Position numbers and translations under genes: made by a program
The notes under the pieces: generated by a model
Database searches by the model: none
What the model was told of the DNA's origin: nothing
What the model saw: the letters and a program-made list of their open reading frames with translations, nothing else
NCBI GenBank assembly: GCA_963845495.1
Contig: CAWJTH010000070.1
Location: 1-49,435 of the forward strand
Direction of reading: 5' to 3'
DNA length: 49,435 bases
DNA from: JAZKFT01 sp963845495
GTDB lineage: Bacteria; Bacteroidota; Bacteroidia; Chitinophagales; Chitinophagaceae
Shown here: positions 16,126 through 23,326 of the stretch, in pieces
Layout of the letters: each line of letters opens with the position of its first letter
Numbering within the stretch: the stretch's first letter is position 1

Positions 16126-16195
16126 ACGAGGTAAATTTTTTACAATTTTCGTATATTCCTTTATTGCAGTTTTGTAATAAATAAAAATATTTACG

Positions 16196-16699
16196 ATGCA
16201 ACAAAAGAAGTTTACCCAAAAAATTCTGTTACCCATGTCAGCATGTCTATTTATGATGTTCGTTATTTTTAATAGCAACATATTAAAAGGACAACCGCTT
16301 ACCGATCTCCGCTCGCAATTAATTGGGCAATGGCGAAACCTTACCATGCATCTTGTATTGATAAATGCTTCGCATCCTGATAAAAACAAAGTGCTGGATT
16401 ACAATGAAAACAATTGGGAAGATTCGTTACATATTAAACCTATCCATACTTATTTTAATAGAGACAATACTTTTTATTCAGAATATTATACATTAAAAGA
16501 CAGCATATTTTATAAGCCTACCGGCAAATGGGCATTGGAAGGAAACAATCTTACTTTTTATTATGAAAAGCCAAGGGTAGATACTTTACATTTTACCCTA
16601 AGCATAAAAGATAATGTGGCCACATTTAAAGGTATGGTCGACTGGAACGGCGATGGGAAAAAAGATGATGAATATATTGGCACGCAACGGAAGCAATAA
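16196..16699 (+). CDS. Small secreted protein, possibly lipocalin-like
   Basis: 167 aa. A hydrophobic N-terminal segment (about residues 10-30) acts as a signal peptide or anchor. The mature part, LIGQWRNLTMHLVL...HTYFNRDNTFYSEYYTLKDSIFYKPTGKWALEGNNLTFYYEKP, has the GxW opening and alternating strands seen in lipocalin-like Bacteroidota proteins. It ends with WNGDGKKDDEYIG, an Asp-rich turn that could bind calcium. No close family was recognised. A short hairpin overlaps its stop codon. Confidence 0.65.
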   Translation: MQQKKFTQKILLPMSACLFMMFVIFNSNILKGQPLTDLRSQLIGQWRNLTMHLVLINASHPDKNKVLDYNENNWEDSLHIKPIHTYFNRDNTFYSEYYTLKDSIFYKPTGKWALEGNNLTFYYEKPRVDTLHFTLSIKDNVATFKGMVDWNGDGKKDDEYIGTQRKQ

Positions 16700-16712
16700 T
16701 TTCCATTATTGC
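16693..16712. terminator. Short hairpin overlapping the stop codon
   Basis: GCAATAAT (16693-16700) pairs perfectly with ATTATTGC (16705-16712) over a 4-nt loop. It contains the TAA stop of the secreted-protein gene and is followed by an imperfect T-rich run. Weak. Confidence 0.4.
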
Positions 16713-16795
16713 AAGTTTTAATCTACCACCAACATAATAAATCCACCATTCACCTATTCTCATTATTTTGCTGGTTATAAAAAACGCCTTTCAAT

Positions 16796-18103
16796 ATGCC
16801 AGCGCAATTGCCCGTTACAAAACAAACAACCGATCAGATATCAAGCAGCCGTCTTAAAGCTATTTTGGGTGGATCGGTGGGCAATTTAGTGGAATGGTAC
16901 GACTGGTATGCCTATTCTGCTTTTGCGCTTTATTTTTCCGGTTCTTTTTTCCCGAAAAGCAACCAAACGGCGCAATTACTTAACACGGCCGGCATATTTG
17001 CTTTAGGCTTTTTAATGCGGCCCATTGGCGGCTGGTTATTTGGCCGCATGGCCGATAAAATTGGCCGCAAACAATCGATGACACTTTCGGTTTTATTAAT
17101 GTCGCTGGGTTCTTTATTGATTGCTTTTACGCCCACTTACGCCACTATCGGCATCTTGGCACCAATTGTTTTGTTGGTTGCAAGATTGCTGCAAGGGTTA
17201 AGCGTAGGCGGTGAATATGGCGTTTCGGCCACTTATCTCAGCGAAATGGCCACCAAAAACCGACGGGGATTTTATTCCAGTTTTCAATATGTTACATTAA
17301 TCGGCGGCCAATTAATTGCATTAGGCATACAATTACTGTTGCAAAAAGTGTTGCTTACCGAGGCGCAATTGTACGAATGGGGCTGGCGATTACCTTTTGT
17401 GATTGGAGCCATTTTATCGATTGTGGCATTGTACCTGCGCCGCAGTTTGCAAGAAACCGAGGCTTTTAAAGCCGAGGAACAAGCGCCGGATAAGCAAAAA
17501 GGAACGATAAAACTTTTGTTGCAACATCCAAAAGCCGTTGCAACCGTTGTGGGACTTACGCTTGGCGGCACATTGGCTTTTTATACCTACACTACATACA
17601 TGCAAAAATTTTTGGTGAATACGGTGCATCTTACCAAAAGTCAGTCAACGCTTATTTCGTTTTTCACGCTGCTTATTTTTGCCATTTTGCAACCTGCATT
17701 TGGTTGGCTTAGCGATCAAATAGGTCGCAGACCATTGTTGATAGGTTTTGGCGTGTTGGGTACTATTTTCACGATTCCGTTGCTTACACAATTAAGTCAT
17801 ACCACCTCATTATGGGGAGCTTTTTTTCTTTTGTTGGCTGCATTAATCATTGTGAGCGGTTATACCAGCATTAACGCTATTGTAAAAGCAGAATTATTTC
17901 CCGCGGAAATAAGGGCGTTGGGCGTTGGCTTACCGTATGCGCTTACGGTGGCTATTTTTGGTGGCACTGCCGAATATATTGCATTGTGGTTTAAAGATAT
18001 TGGGCATGAACCTTATTTTTATTGGTACATCACCGGGTGTATCGCTATTTCGCTGTTGGTTTATTTATTGATGAAGGATACGAAAAATACTTCGAAATTG
18101 TAA
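16796..18103 (+). CDS. MFS transporter, metabolite:H+ symporter (MHS) family
   Basis: 435 aa with 12 predicted transmembrane helices. MHS-family marks: GSVGNLVEWYDWYAYSAFALYF at the first helix, GRMADKIGRKQSM in the loop between helices 2 and 3, GLSVGGEYGVSATYLSE at helix 4 and GWLSDQIGRRPLL between 8 and 9. Relatives include alpha-ketoglutarate permease (KgtP) and the ProP-like transporters, so an organic acid or osmolyte moved with protons is likely. The exact substrate is not predictable. It lies 96 bp after the secreted-protein gene on the same strand. Confidence 0.9.
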   Translation: MPAQLPVTKQTTDQISSSRLKAILGGSVGNLVEWYDWYAYSAFALYFSGSFFPKSNQTAQLLNTAGIFALGFLMRPIGGWLFGRMADKIGRKQSMTLSVLLMSLGSLLIAFTPTYATIGILAPIVLLVARLLQGLSVGGEYGVSATYLSEMATKNRRGFYSSFQYVTLIGGQLIALGIQLLLQKVLLTEAQLYEWGWRLPFVIGAILSIVALYLRRSLQETEAFKAEEQAPDKQKGTIKLLLQHPKAVATVVGLTLGGTLAFYTYTTYMQKFLVNTVHLTKSQSTLISFFTLLIFAILQPAFGWLSDQIGRRPLLIGFGVLGTIFTIPLLTQLSHTTSLWGAFFLLLAALIIVSGYTSINAIVKAELFPAEIRALGVGLPYALTVAIFGGTAEYIALWFKDIGHEPYFYWYITGCIAISLLVYLLMKDTKNTSKL

Positions 18104-18411
18104 GACTTTCGCTCGAGGCGTCATTACCTCGAACAGTTTATTATGGTATATTGGGCTACTATTTTAGTCGGCAAAGCCAACAGAATAGCAAATGCGAGGC
18201 GAAGACGCCTAGCACAGCAAACGCTTACTAGCATTTTAACCGCAAAGCAGCAAAGGCGCAAAGAAAAGATTGAAAAATCGGTTCAATCAATTATTAAGCA
18301 GCTTTACAACACCAATCCTTATAAGTTTGAAGAAAAGTTACAACGTTTTGTAGATATAATTACACCTTGCTGAAGGAACAATTTTTGATAGTAATCATTG
18401 AAAATAAGGTT
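18104..18411. other. Gap without a credible gene; contains repeat copy A
   Basis: This 308-bp stretch holds a small palindrome (TCGAGG...CCTCGA, 18111-18130), the 52-bp repeat copy A (18170-18221) and period-8 units cgcaaagc, agcaaagg, cgcaaaga around 18240. A 76-codon open frame crosses it, but its start lies in the repeat and its composition is atypical, so I do not call a gene. Confidence 0.6.
18170..18221. repeat. 52-bp dispersed repeat, copy A
   Basis: It begins GGCAAAGCC and ends AGCACAGCAAA. It matches copy B (19832-19883) in 44 of 52 bases without gaps and in the same orientation. The core GCGAGGCGAAGACGCCT can fold into a GC-rich hairpin. With copy B it brackets the erythromycin-esterase-like gene. 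Confidence 0.8.
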
Positions 18412-19668
18412 ATGTATCCGTTAAACGATCCTATTAGCCTAAAACCTTTGCTTGATGATATATCCGAACGGCAGGTGGTAATGTTGGGAGAAGCATCGCA
18501 CGGCACGCATGAATATTATACTTGGCGCACAGCCATCTCCCAAAAATTAATAGAAGAAAAACATTTCCGTTTTATTGCAGTAGAAGGCGATTGGCCTGAT
18601 TGCTACCAAATAAATCGCTACGTAAAAGGTTATAAAGATGCAGGTGATAGCATAGAAAAAATATTACACTCGTTTGACCGTTGGCCAACTTGGATGTGGG
18701 CCAATTGGGAAATTGCGGCTTTGGCCGAATGGCTGCGTGAATACAACAGCCATTTACCGGTAGAAGAACAGGTAGGCTTTTACGGTTTGGATGTGTATAG
18801 TTTATGGGATTCCATGAAAGCGATGATCAAGTATTTAAATAAAGAAGATTGGCAGGCGGCTGAATCGGCGAAAAAAGCCATTGCTTGTTTCGAGCCTTTT
18901 CATGAAGATGAACATTTGTATGCCCGTTATTCGCTACACAAGCATAATTGCAGCGCCGCGGTAGTGGCTTTATTGAAAGAAATAAGAATGAAATCGCAAT
19001 TTTTGGATGGCGACCGAGAAGCTGGTTTTAACACCGAACAAAATGCACTAATTGCGGTAAATGCAGAGCGTTATTATCGCAGCATAATTGGTTTTGACAA
19101 TGAAAGTTGGAACATCCGCGATAGGCACATGATGGAAACGCTTGACCGTTTGTTGCAGTTTCACGGCATGAGGACAAAAGGAATTGTTTGGGCGCACAAT
19201 ACACATATTGGCGATGCCCGTGCCACCAACATGGCTTCGGCCGGCATGGTAAATATTGGACAATTGGCCAGAGATAAATTTGGCGAAAATAACGTATACC
19301 TGTGTGGTTTTGGCAGCTATGAAGGGACTGTAATTGCCGGTAAAGAATGGGGCGCTCCCATGCAAGAAATGAAAGTGCCGCCGGCGAGAGAAGACAGTAT
19401 TGAAGCCATTTTGCATGAAGAAGGAAAAGGCGATGGCTTTATTTTGTTTAACGAAGGAAAACACAACGATTTTCAACAACGCATCCGCCACCGCGCCATC
19501 GGGGTGGTGTACAATCCGAAAAAGGATAAAATTGGCAATTATGTACCATCTGTTATGAGTAAACGCTATAATGCATTTATTCATATAGACCAAACCATGG
19601 CTTTACATCCATTACAGATGCAAGTTCATGCTGAAAAAATTCCTGAAACTTACCCTTTTGGAAGCTAA
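18412..19668 (+). CDS. Erythromycin esterase family protein
   Basis: 418 aa from the ATG at 18412, which is preceded by AAGG at suitable distance. An open frame from a TTG at 18367 would add 15 residues that do not belong to the family. Family marks: VMLGEASHGTHEYYTWR (catalytic-site histidine and glutamate), FIAVEGDWPDCYQINRYV, GFYGLDVYSLWDSM and WAHNTHIGDARATNM. The founding members hydrolyse the macrolide lactone, but this large branch includes proteins of unknown substrate (also known as the succinoglycan-biosynthesis-like EreA group), so a resistance role should not be assumed. It is flanked by two direct copies of a 52-bp repeat. Confidence 0.85.
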   Translation: MYPLNDPISLKPLLDDISERQVVMLGEASHGTHEYYTWRTAISQKLIEEKHFRFIAVEGDWPDCYQINRYVKGYKDAGDSIEKILHSFDRWPTWMWANWEIAALAEWLREYNSHLPVEEQVGFYGLDVYSLWDSMKAMIKYLNKEDWQAAESAKKAIACFEPFHEDEHLYARYSLHKHNCSAAVVALLKEIRMKSQFLDGDREAGFNTEQNALIAVNAERYYRSIIGFDNESWNIRDRHMMETLDRLLQFHGMRTKGIVWAHNTHIGDARATNMASAGMVNIGQLARDKFGENNVYLCGFGSYEGTVIAGKEWGAPMQEMKVPPAREDSIEAILHEEGKGDGFILFNEGKHNDFQQRIRHRAIGVVYNPKKDKIGNYVPSVMSKRYNAFIHIDQTMALHPLQMQVHAEKIPETYPFGS

Positions 19669-20224
19669 TTAGTTTTGCTGTGCAAAGCGGCTGCCAATTA
19701 TTGCTGCTTTTTAAAGCTTATCAATTATTTTTAATAGCACTGCAAATTCTTTTGTAAAATCATCCAATTTTACTTGTCCATCTTGGTTTGCGCAATTCAT
19801 ATTTTTCAGGAAATTGCAATTTATAATCGTTGGCAAAGCCGACGTAATAACAAGTGCGAAGCGAGGACGCCTCGCACAGCAAAAGTCCGCCCATTGTTAC
19901 TATCCAACATCTAGGTTGCCTCACTCAATCCATTTAAATACTTAATGGGGCTATTTTTTATAAGCCATATTTTATTGATTTGCACCCAACATTAATCTAA
20001 TTCTGTAAAATGATATATCGATCTTTATACAAATTATTGATCAGCACTAGCATTATTAAAAACCACTATTTTACTTTTTGCGAAAAAGCATTTTATTTTT
20101 GGATACAATTAAATACATTGAACAATAAATTAATAAAAGAACTAAAAAACAATCGAACTTATCAATAACATCTTGTTCAATTTGCAATAGTAAGAAACAA
20201 AGAATTTCCTTCGTTCGATCAAAA
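19669..20224. other. 556-bp gap without a gene; contains repeat copy B
   Basis: It holds the 52-bp repeat copy B. On the minus strand at 19711-19800 there is a 29-codon frame starting MNCANQDGQVKLDDFTKEF that reads like the end of a protein; it may be a gene remnant, but I cannot name it. The rest is AT-rich with no recognisable promoter, RNA or coding pattern. Confidence 0.55.
19832..19883. repeat. 52-bp dispersed repeat, copy B
   Basis: Direct copy of 18170-18221 with eight substitutions. Its core GCGAGGACGCCTCGC is a perfect 6-bp hairpin with a 3-nt loop, within the larger TGCG...CGCA frame. Such small structured repeats suggest a MITE-like or REP-like family; no transposase is nearby. 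Confidence 0.8.
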
Positions 20225-20860
20225 TTAATTCTCCAATAATTCAATTGACCCACGCAACAATTTAATTTTATTTTCCCTTTCAAATTGTTTTAAAATACGG
20301 GAGATTACAACACGGGTGGTTCCTAATTCATGTGCTAAATTTTGGTGCGAGATATTGATGGTGGAACTAGTATCGGTCTTACTTTTTTTCTTTAAATATT
20401 CCATTACCCTAACATTGATATGATCAAATGCAATTCGTTCAAACGAACTGATTAATTCATCGTAACGCCGCCTAAACATTTGCATAACATAATTATTCCA
20501 CGATGGATATTTTAATTGCCATTGCATAATATAGTCTGCCGGAAAAATCAATACTTCGGTTGGTTCCATCACCACGCCGTGCGAGGTGCTTTTATTATTA
20601 AAATATGCTGCGGCCAGCGACATGGTACAAGTTTCTTCAGCCCGTACATAATACAATAAAATTTCCCGCTCGTCTTTTTGTTGATAAACCCTTATGGCAC
20701 CTTTTATAACAATGGGCAAAAATTTTACGTACTGCCCATCACGCACAATCACATCGCCCTTTTTCATACTTACCAATTGCCCATGTTCAAACAACTCTTC
20801 TTGCAACGCTTCATCAGCAAGAAAACCCAATTTCTTTAAAAATAACTGACCTTTATCCAT
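20225..20860 (-). CDS. Crp/Fnr family transcriptional regulator
   Basis: 211 aa. The N-terminal cyclic-nucleotide-binding-like beta-roll (residues 20-120) includes VSMKKGDVIVRDGQYVKFLPIVIKGAIRVYQ. The glycine/arginine set needed for cAMP is not conserved, so the signal is probably different. A dimerisation helix (about 125-160) leads to the winged HTH, ISHQNLAHELGTTRVVISRILKQFEREN. No cysteine cluster for an iron-sulfur centre is present, so it is not a classical Fnr. A palindrome and a TATATTTG box lie upstream (20891-20949). The DUF1059 gene precedes it on the same strand. Confidence 0.92.
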   Translation of the reverse strand: MDKGQLFLKKLGFLADEALQEELFEHGQLVSMKKGDVIVRDGQYVKFLPIVIKGAIRVYQQKDEREILLYYVRAEETCTMSLAAAYFNNKSTSHGVVMEPTEVLIFPADYIMQWQLKYPSWNNYVMQMFRRRYDELISSFERIAFDHINVRVMEYLKKKSKTDTSSTINISHQNLAHELGTTRVVISRILKQFERENKIKLLRGSIELLEN

Positions 20861-20890
20861 AAGCTTTTGGATTTAATAGTGGTTGATAAA

Positions 20891-20949
20891 CAAATATATT
20901 CCAGCCGATACAGTTTCTTTAATTGCATAAATGCTGTATAAAGAAACTG
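20891..20949 (-). promoter_or_regulatory. Candidate promoter with upstream palindrome for the Crp/Fnr gene
   Basis: On the minus strand TATATTTG (plus 20891-20898) matches the -7 box exactly, but there is no TTTG at -33. Instead CAGTTTCTTTA (20911-20921) and TAAAGAAACTG (20939-20949) form a perfect 11-bp inverted repeat spanning the -33 region. This arrangement suggests a regulated promoter, possibly autoregulated. Confidence 0.5.
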
Positions 20950-20995
20950 CATGGAACTGGAAAACGCAAGGATGTTGATAAACGATTTGATTAGT

Positions 20996-21172
20996 TTAAT
21001 TGGTTTCGTCCTTAATCAACGTCCGTAATTGTTCGGCCAATTCAGCTGAAACAGAAACGCCATGCACATCTTTTGCATGTACTGCGGCTTGTTGTAAAAC
21101 TTCATCTTCGCTATTGGCGCTAATAATACCTTTGCAATCAAACCCCGCATCTGCACAATGTAATGTTTTCAT
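20996..21172 (-). CDS. DUF1059 family small protein
   Basis: 58 aa: MKTLHCADAGFDCKGIISAN, then SEDEVLQQAAVHAKDVHGVS, ending in AEQLRTLIKDETN. The pattern HCxDxGFDCxG...EEVLxxAAxHAKxxHG is DUF1059, a compact soluble protein found in bacteria and archaea; its two cysteines and several histidines may bind a metal, but the role is unknown. It begins at the ATG complementary to 21170-21172, after an A-rich leader (aaacaaaat). It lies upstream of the Crp/Fnr gene on the same strand, 135 bp away. A gapped palindrome GTATCA-aa-TGATAC (21225-21238) in its upstream region could be a regulator site. Confidence 0.85.
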   Translation of the reverse strand: MKTLHCADAGFDCKGIISANSEDEVLQQAAVHAKDVHGVSVSAELAEQLRTLIKDETN

Positions 21173-21609
21173 ATTTTGTTTTTAAGTGAAACACAATACT
21201 ACGTGCATCCTAACCTTGCAAACGGTATCAAATGATACAGAAGAAAAAATATTTTTTTATGCGTTAGTGTTTAGTCTAGTTTTCATTAGCGTAGATATTT
21301 CCTCGCAAAAAAGCCGAAGAACATCGTCTTCGGCTGTCGGCAGGAAATATCACCTGTCTGCTAATAGGGGTTTTATCCCCGCTTTAGAATAATATAAAAG
21401 TATAATACTTTTTTGAAAAAATACAATTTTTTATTACCTTTTTAATTTACATACTTATTTAACTAATAACTACAGACTTTTCAAAACAGGTAACCGTTCT
21501 TTCTTTTCCATTAATTTAGCTACAGTTTTTATATTCAACAATAAAGGCTGCCGATATTTATCAACAGCCTTCATTTTCACATTTGCATATTTTCACATCT
21601 GCACATTTT
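21173..21609. other. 437-bp gap with nested palindromes and a short octad run
   Basis: From left to right: the upstream region of the DUF1059 gene, the nested stem structure 21287-21382, a small AAAGTAT/ATACTTT hairpin (21399-21413), a hairpin AAGGCTG/CAGCCTT (21544-21571) probably ending the ferredoxin transcript, and period-8 units 21572-21611. No coding pattern was found. Confidence 0.6.
21287..21382. ncRNA. Nested-palindrome structured element, possible RNA or attachment-like site
   Basis: Three coaxial pairings are nested: ATTAGC (21287-21292) with GCTAAT (21362-21367); GATATTTCCT (21296-21305) with AGGAAATATC (21344-21353); AGCCGAAGA (21314-21322) with TCTTCGGCT (21329-21337). A GGGG...CCCC hairpin (21369-21382) follows at once. 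The ordered nesting is far more than chance pairing. Whether it is a small RNA, a complex terminator or a mobile-element end is unknown. Confidence 0.45.
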
Positions 21610-21611
21610 TT
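21572..21611. repeat. Octad run next to the ferredoxin stop codon
   Basis: cattttca, catttgca, tattttca, catctgca, catttttt: five period-8 units, the last overlapping the TTA that encodes the ferredoxin stop (21610-21612). No clear second arm. Confidence 0.6.
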
Positions 21612-21957
21612 AAACGTGCAACCTTTCTTTTTTCTCCATCAATTCATCAACGGTTTCTTTGTACATTTCATCTGGCACGCAGCAATCAACCGGACAAACA
21701 GCGGCACATTGCGGCTCATCATGAAAACCTTGGCATTCGGTGCATTTGTTCGATACAATATAATAGGTATCATCACTATATGGATTGTTCTTTTGGTTGG
21801 CTTCCATTTGTGTGCCATCCATCAAAGTAAACATGCCTTTCACACTTGTCCCATCGGCCAACGTCCATTCAACACCACCCTCATAAATTGCGTTGTTGGG
21901 GCATTCTGGCTCGCAAGCTCCGCAATTAATACAATCATCCGTAATTTTTATAGCCAT
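21610..21957 (-). CDS. 2[4Fe-4S] ferredoxin
   Basis: 115 aa. Cysteines C9, C12, C15, C19 (CINCGACEPECP) and C72, C75, C84, C88 with C92/C93 (CTECQGFHDEPQCAAVCPVDCC) give two cubane sites. The insertion between C75 and C84 is typical of the YfhL/Alv-type dicluster ferredoxins. About 50 residues separate the two motifs, longer than in clostridial ferredoxins. The gene is divergent from the acyl-CoA reductase, a pairing seen in other Bacteroidota, so it may feed electrons to the same aldehyde/fatty-acyl metabolism, an inference. Confidence 0.9.
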   Translation of the reverse strand: MAIKITDDCINCGACEPECPNNAIYEGGVEWTLADGTSVKGMFTLMDGTQMEANQKNNPYSDDTYYIVSNKCTECQGFHDEPQCAAVCPVDCCVPDEMYKETVDELMEKKERLHV

Positions 21958-22001
21958 GTCAAAATCAATTAAAAATTAAAAATTAAAATTAAAGTTCTTT
22001 C

Positions 22002-22036
22002 AGCTTTGGGCTGGCAGCTTGTAGCTTTCAGCTTAC
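22002..22036. repeat. AGCT-type heptad run in a divergent gap
   Basis: agctttg, ggctggc, agcttgt, agctttc, agcttac: five period-7 units between the divergent ferredoxin and acyl-CoA reductase starts. Just before it (21969-21990) is another period-7 run, attaaaa x3. Confidence 0.7.
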
Positions 22037-22071
22037 ACGTATTTTTACCGCCCCAAAAATAATATAGGAAA

Positions 22072-23076
22072 GTGAATTTACAAGATAGAATTCTGTTGTT
22101 GGTAAAATTAGGTGTATATATCCAGGAAAATGGCGATGCTTGGCAACAGGCAAAAGTAAAAGCTCAGCGGCAAAACGGATGGTTTGTTCCGGCATTCATT
22201 GATTTGGCAGCAAATAATATAAGTCAATGTTTTTTACAAAAAGATGCGCTGACGAAATGGACCGCTGGGTATCAATTTCCCAGCGAAAACCAATCACCTA
22301 AAAATATCGGCTTGGTAATGGCGGGAAACATCCCCATGGTTGGTTTCCACGATTTGCTTTGTTGTTTTATATCGGGCAATAAAACAATCATTAAGCAATC
22401 AACCAAAGATGATGTGTTGATAAAACATTTAGTTGAAAAATTATATGAATGGGATCCCGAAGTAAAAAATTTCATCAGTTTTGCTGATCAATTAAGGCAT
22501 TTGGATGCCTATATTGCTACTGGCAGCAACAATACCAGCCGCTATTTCGAGTTTTATTTTGGCAAGTATCCCAGCATTATCCGTAAAAACAGAACATCTG
22601 TCGCTATTTTAGATGGAACCGAAACCGCAGAGGAATTGAATAATTTAGCAGATGACGTAATGCTATATTTTGGCCTTGGTTGCCGCAACGTGACTAAATT
22701 ATTTGTACCAACCGGATATGATTTTGTTCCGTTGTTAGAGGCAATAAATAAATACAAATGGGCGGCTGATCATAATAAATATAAAAACAACTACGATTAT
22801 AATCTTGCCTTATTAATGTTGAACAGCAAATATTATATGTGTAACGAAAATATTTTATTGGTTGAAAACGAGCAGCCTTTCTCTCCCATCAGCCAATTAA
22901 ATTATGAATTTTACGATGACGTTGAAACCGTTTTAAAAGGCTTGAAAAATAATGAAAACATCCAAGCAATTATAGGACATTTTGGCATTCCTTTCGGCCA
23001 AACCCAAAGCCCTAGCCTTACTGATTATGCCGATGGTGTTGATACGATGGAGTGGTTAGGAAAACTAGGTAAGTAG
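22072..23076 (+). CDS. Acyl-CoA reductase, LuxC-like
   Basis: 334 aa. The start is GTG at 22072, preceded by AGGAAA. The protein matches the short LuxC-like acyl-CoA reductases of Bacteroidota: IGLVMAGNIPMVGFHDLLCCFISGN (nucleotide-binding region), IIKQSTKDD, YIATGSNNTSRYFEFYFGKYPSIIRKNRTSVAILDG and LGCRNVTKLFVP, where the cysteine of GLGCRNV is the likely acyl-enzyme nucleophile. These enzymes reduce fatty acyl-CoA to the aldehyde with NADPH. Cytoplasmic. The adjacent divergent ferredoxin supports a common redox context. Confidence 0.88.
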   Translation: MNLQDRILLLVKLGVYIQENGDAWQQAKVKAQRQNGWFVPAFIDLAANNISQCFLQKDALTKWTAGYQFPSENQSPKNIGLVMAGNIPMVGFHDLLCCFISGNKTIIKQSTKDDVLIKHLVEKLYEWDPEVKNFISFADQLRHLDAYIATGSNNTSRYFEFYFGKYPSIIRKNRTSVAILDGTETAEELNNLADDVMLYFGLGCRNVTKLFVPTGYDFVPLLEAINKYKWAADHNKYKNNYDYNLALLMLNSKYYMCNENILLVENEQPFSPISQLNYEFYDDVETVLKGLKNNENIQAIIGHFGIPFGQTQSPSLTDYADGVDTMEWLGKLGK

Positions 23077-23165
23077 TAAGTGGGAAATAGCTAGTAGCAG
23101 TGTGTACTTTATTTTTTTAACTCGCAGCAATTCCCACTTGCCATTTCCACTTACTACTCACCATT
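23072..23165. repeat. Heptad inverted repeat at the acyl-CoA reductase stop codon
   Basis: AGTAGTAAGTGG (23072-23083, containing the TAG stop) pairs perfectly with CCACTTACTACT (23147-23158), and GAAAT/ATTTC extend it with a bulge. The right arm has period-7 units gccattt, ccactta, ctactca, ccatttt. The rest of the 250-bp gap up to the protease gene has no gene. Confidence 0.75.
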
Positions 23166-23326
23166 TTTCGTTTCTGCCATTTTTTCGGTTTATATTGCAG
23201 TGGCACTTATCTTGATATGGTTGTTAATTGGTGGTTAAACTGTTTTTTAATAACAAATATCAGTAAAACCATTTCGTTATTTTGTAGTCAAAACGAACAA
23301 ATTCGTATATAAACTTAAATTAGAAA

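Noticed and set aside
18143..18373. 76-codon plus-strand open frame between the MFS and esterase-like genes
   Set aside because: It runs through the 52-bp repeat and cgcaaag octads, has no recognisable protein pattern and an implausible composition.
18412..19668. Calling the esterase-like protein a macrolide-resistance gene
   Set aside because: The family is broad and most members have unknown substrates; the motifs show family membership only.
19711..19800. 29-codon minus-strand frame (MNCANQDGQVKLDDF...)
   Set aside because: It reads plausibly as a protein end, but it is too short and unrecognised to call a gene or a pseudogene; noted only within the gap entry.
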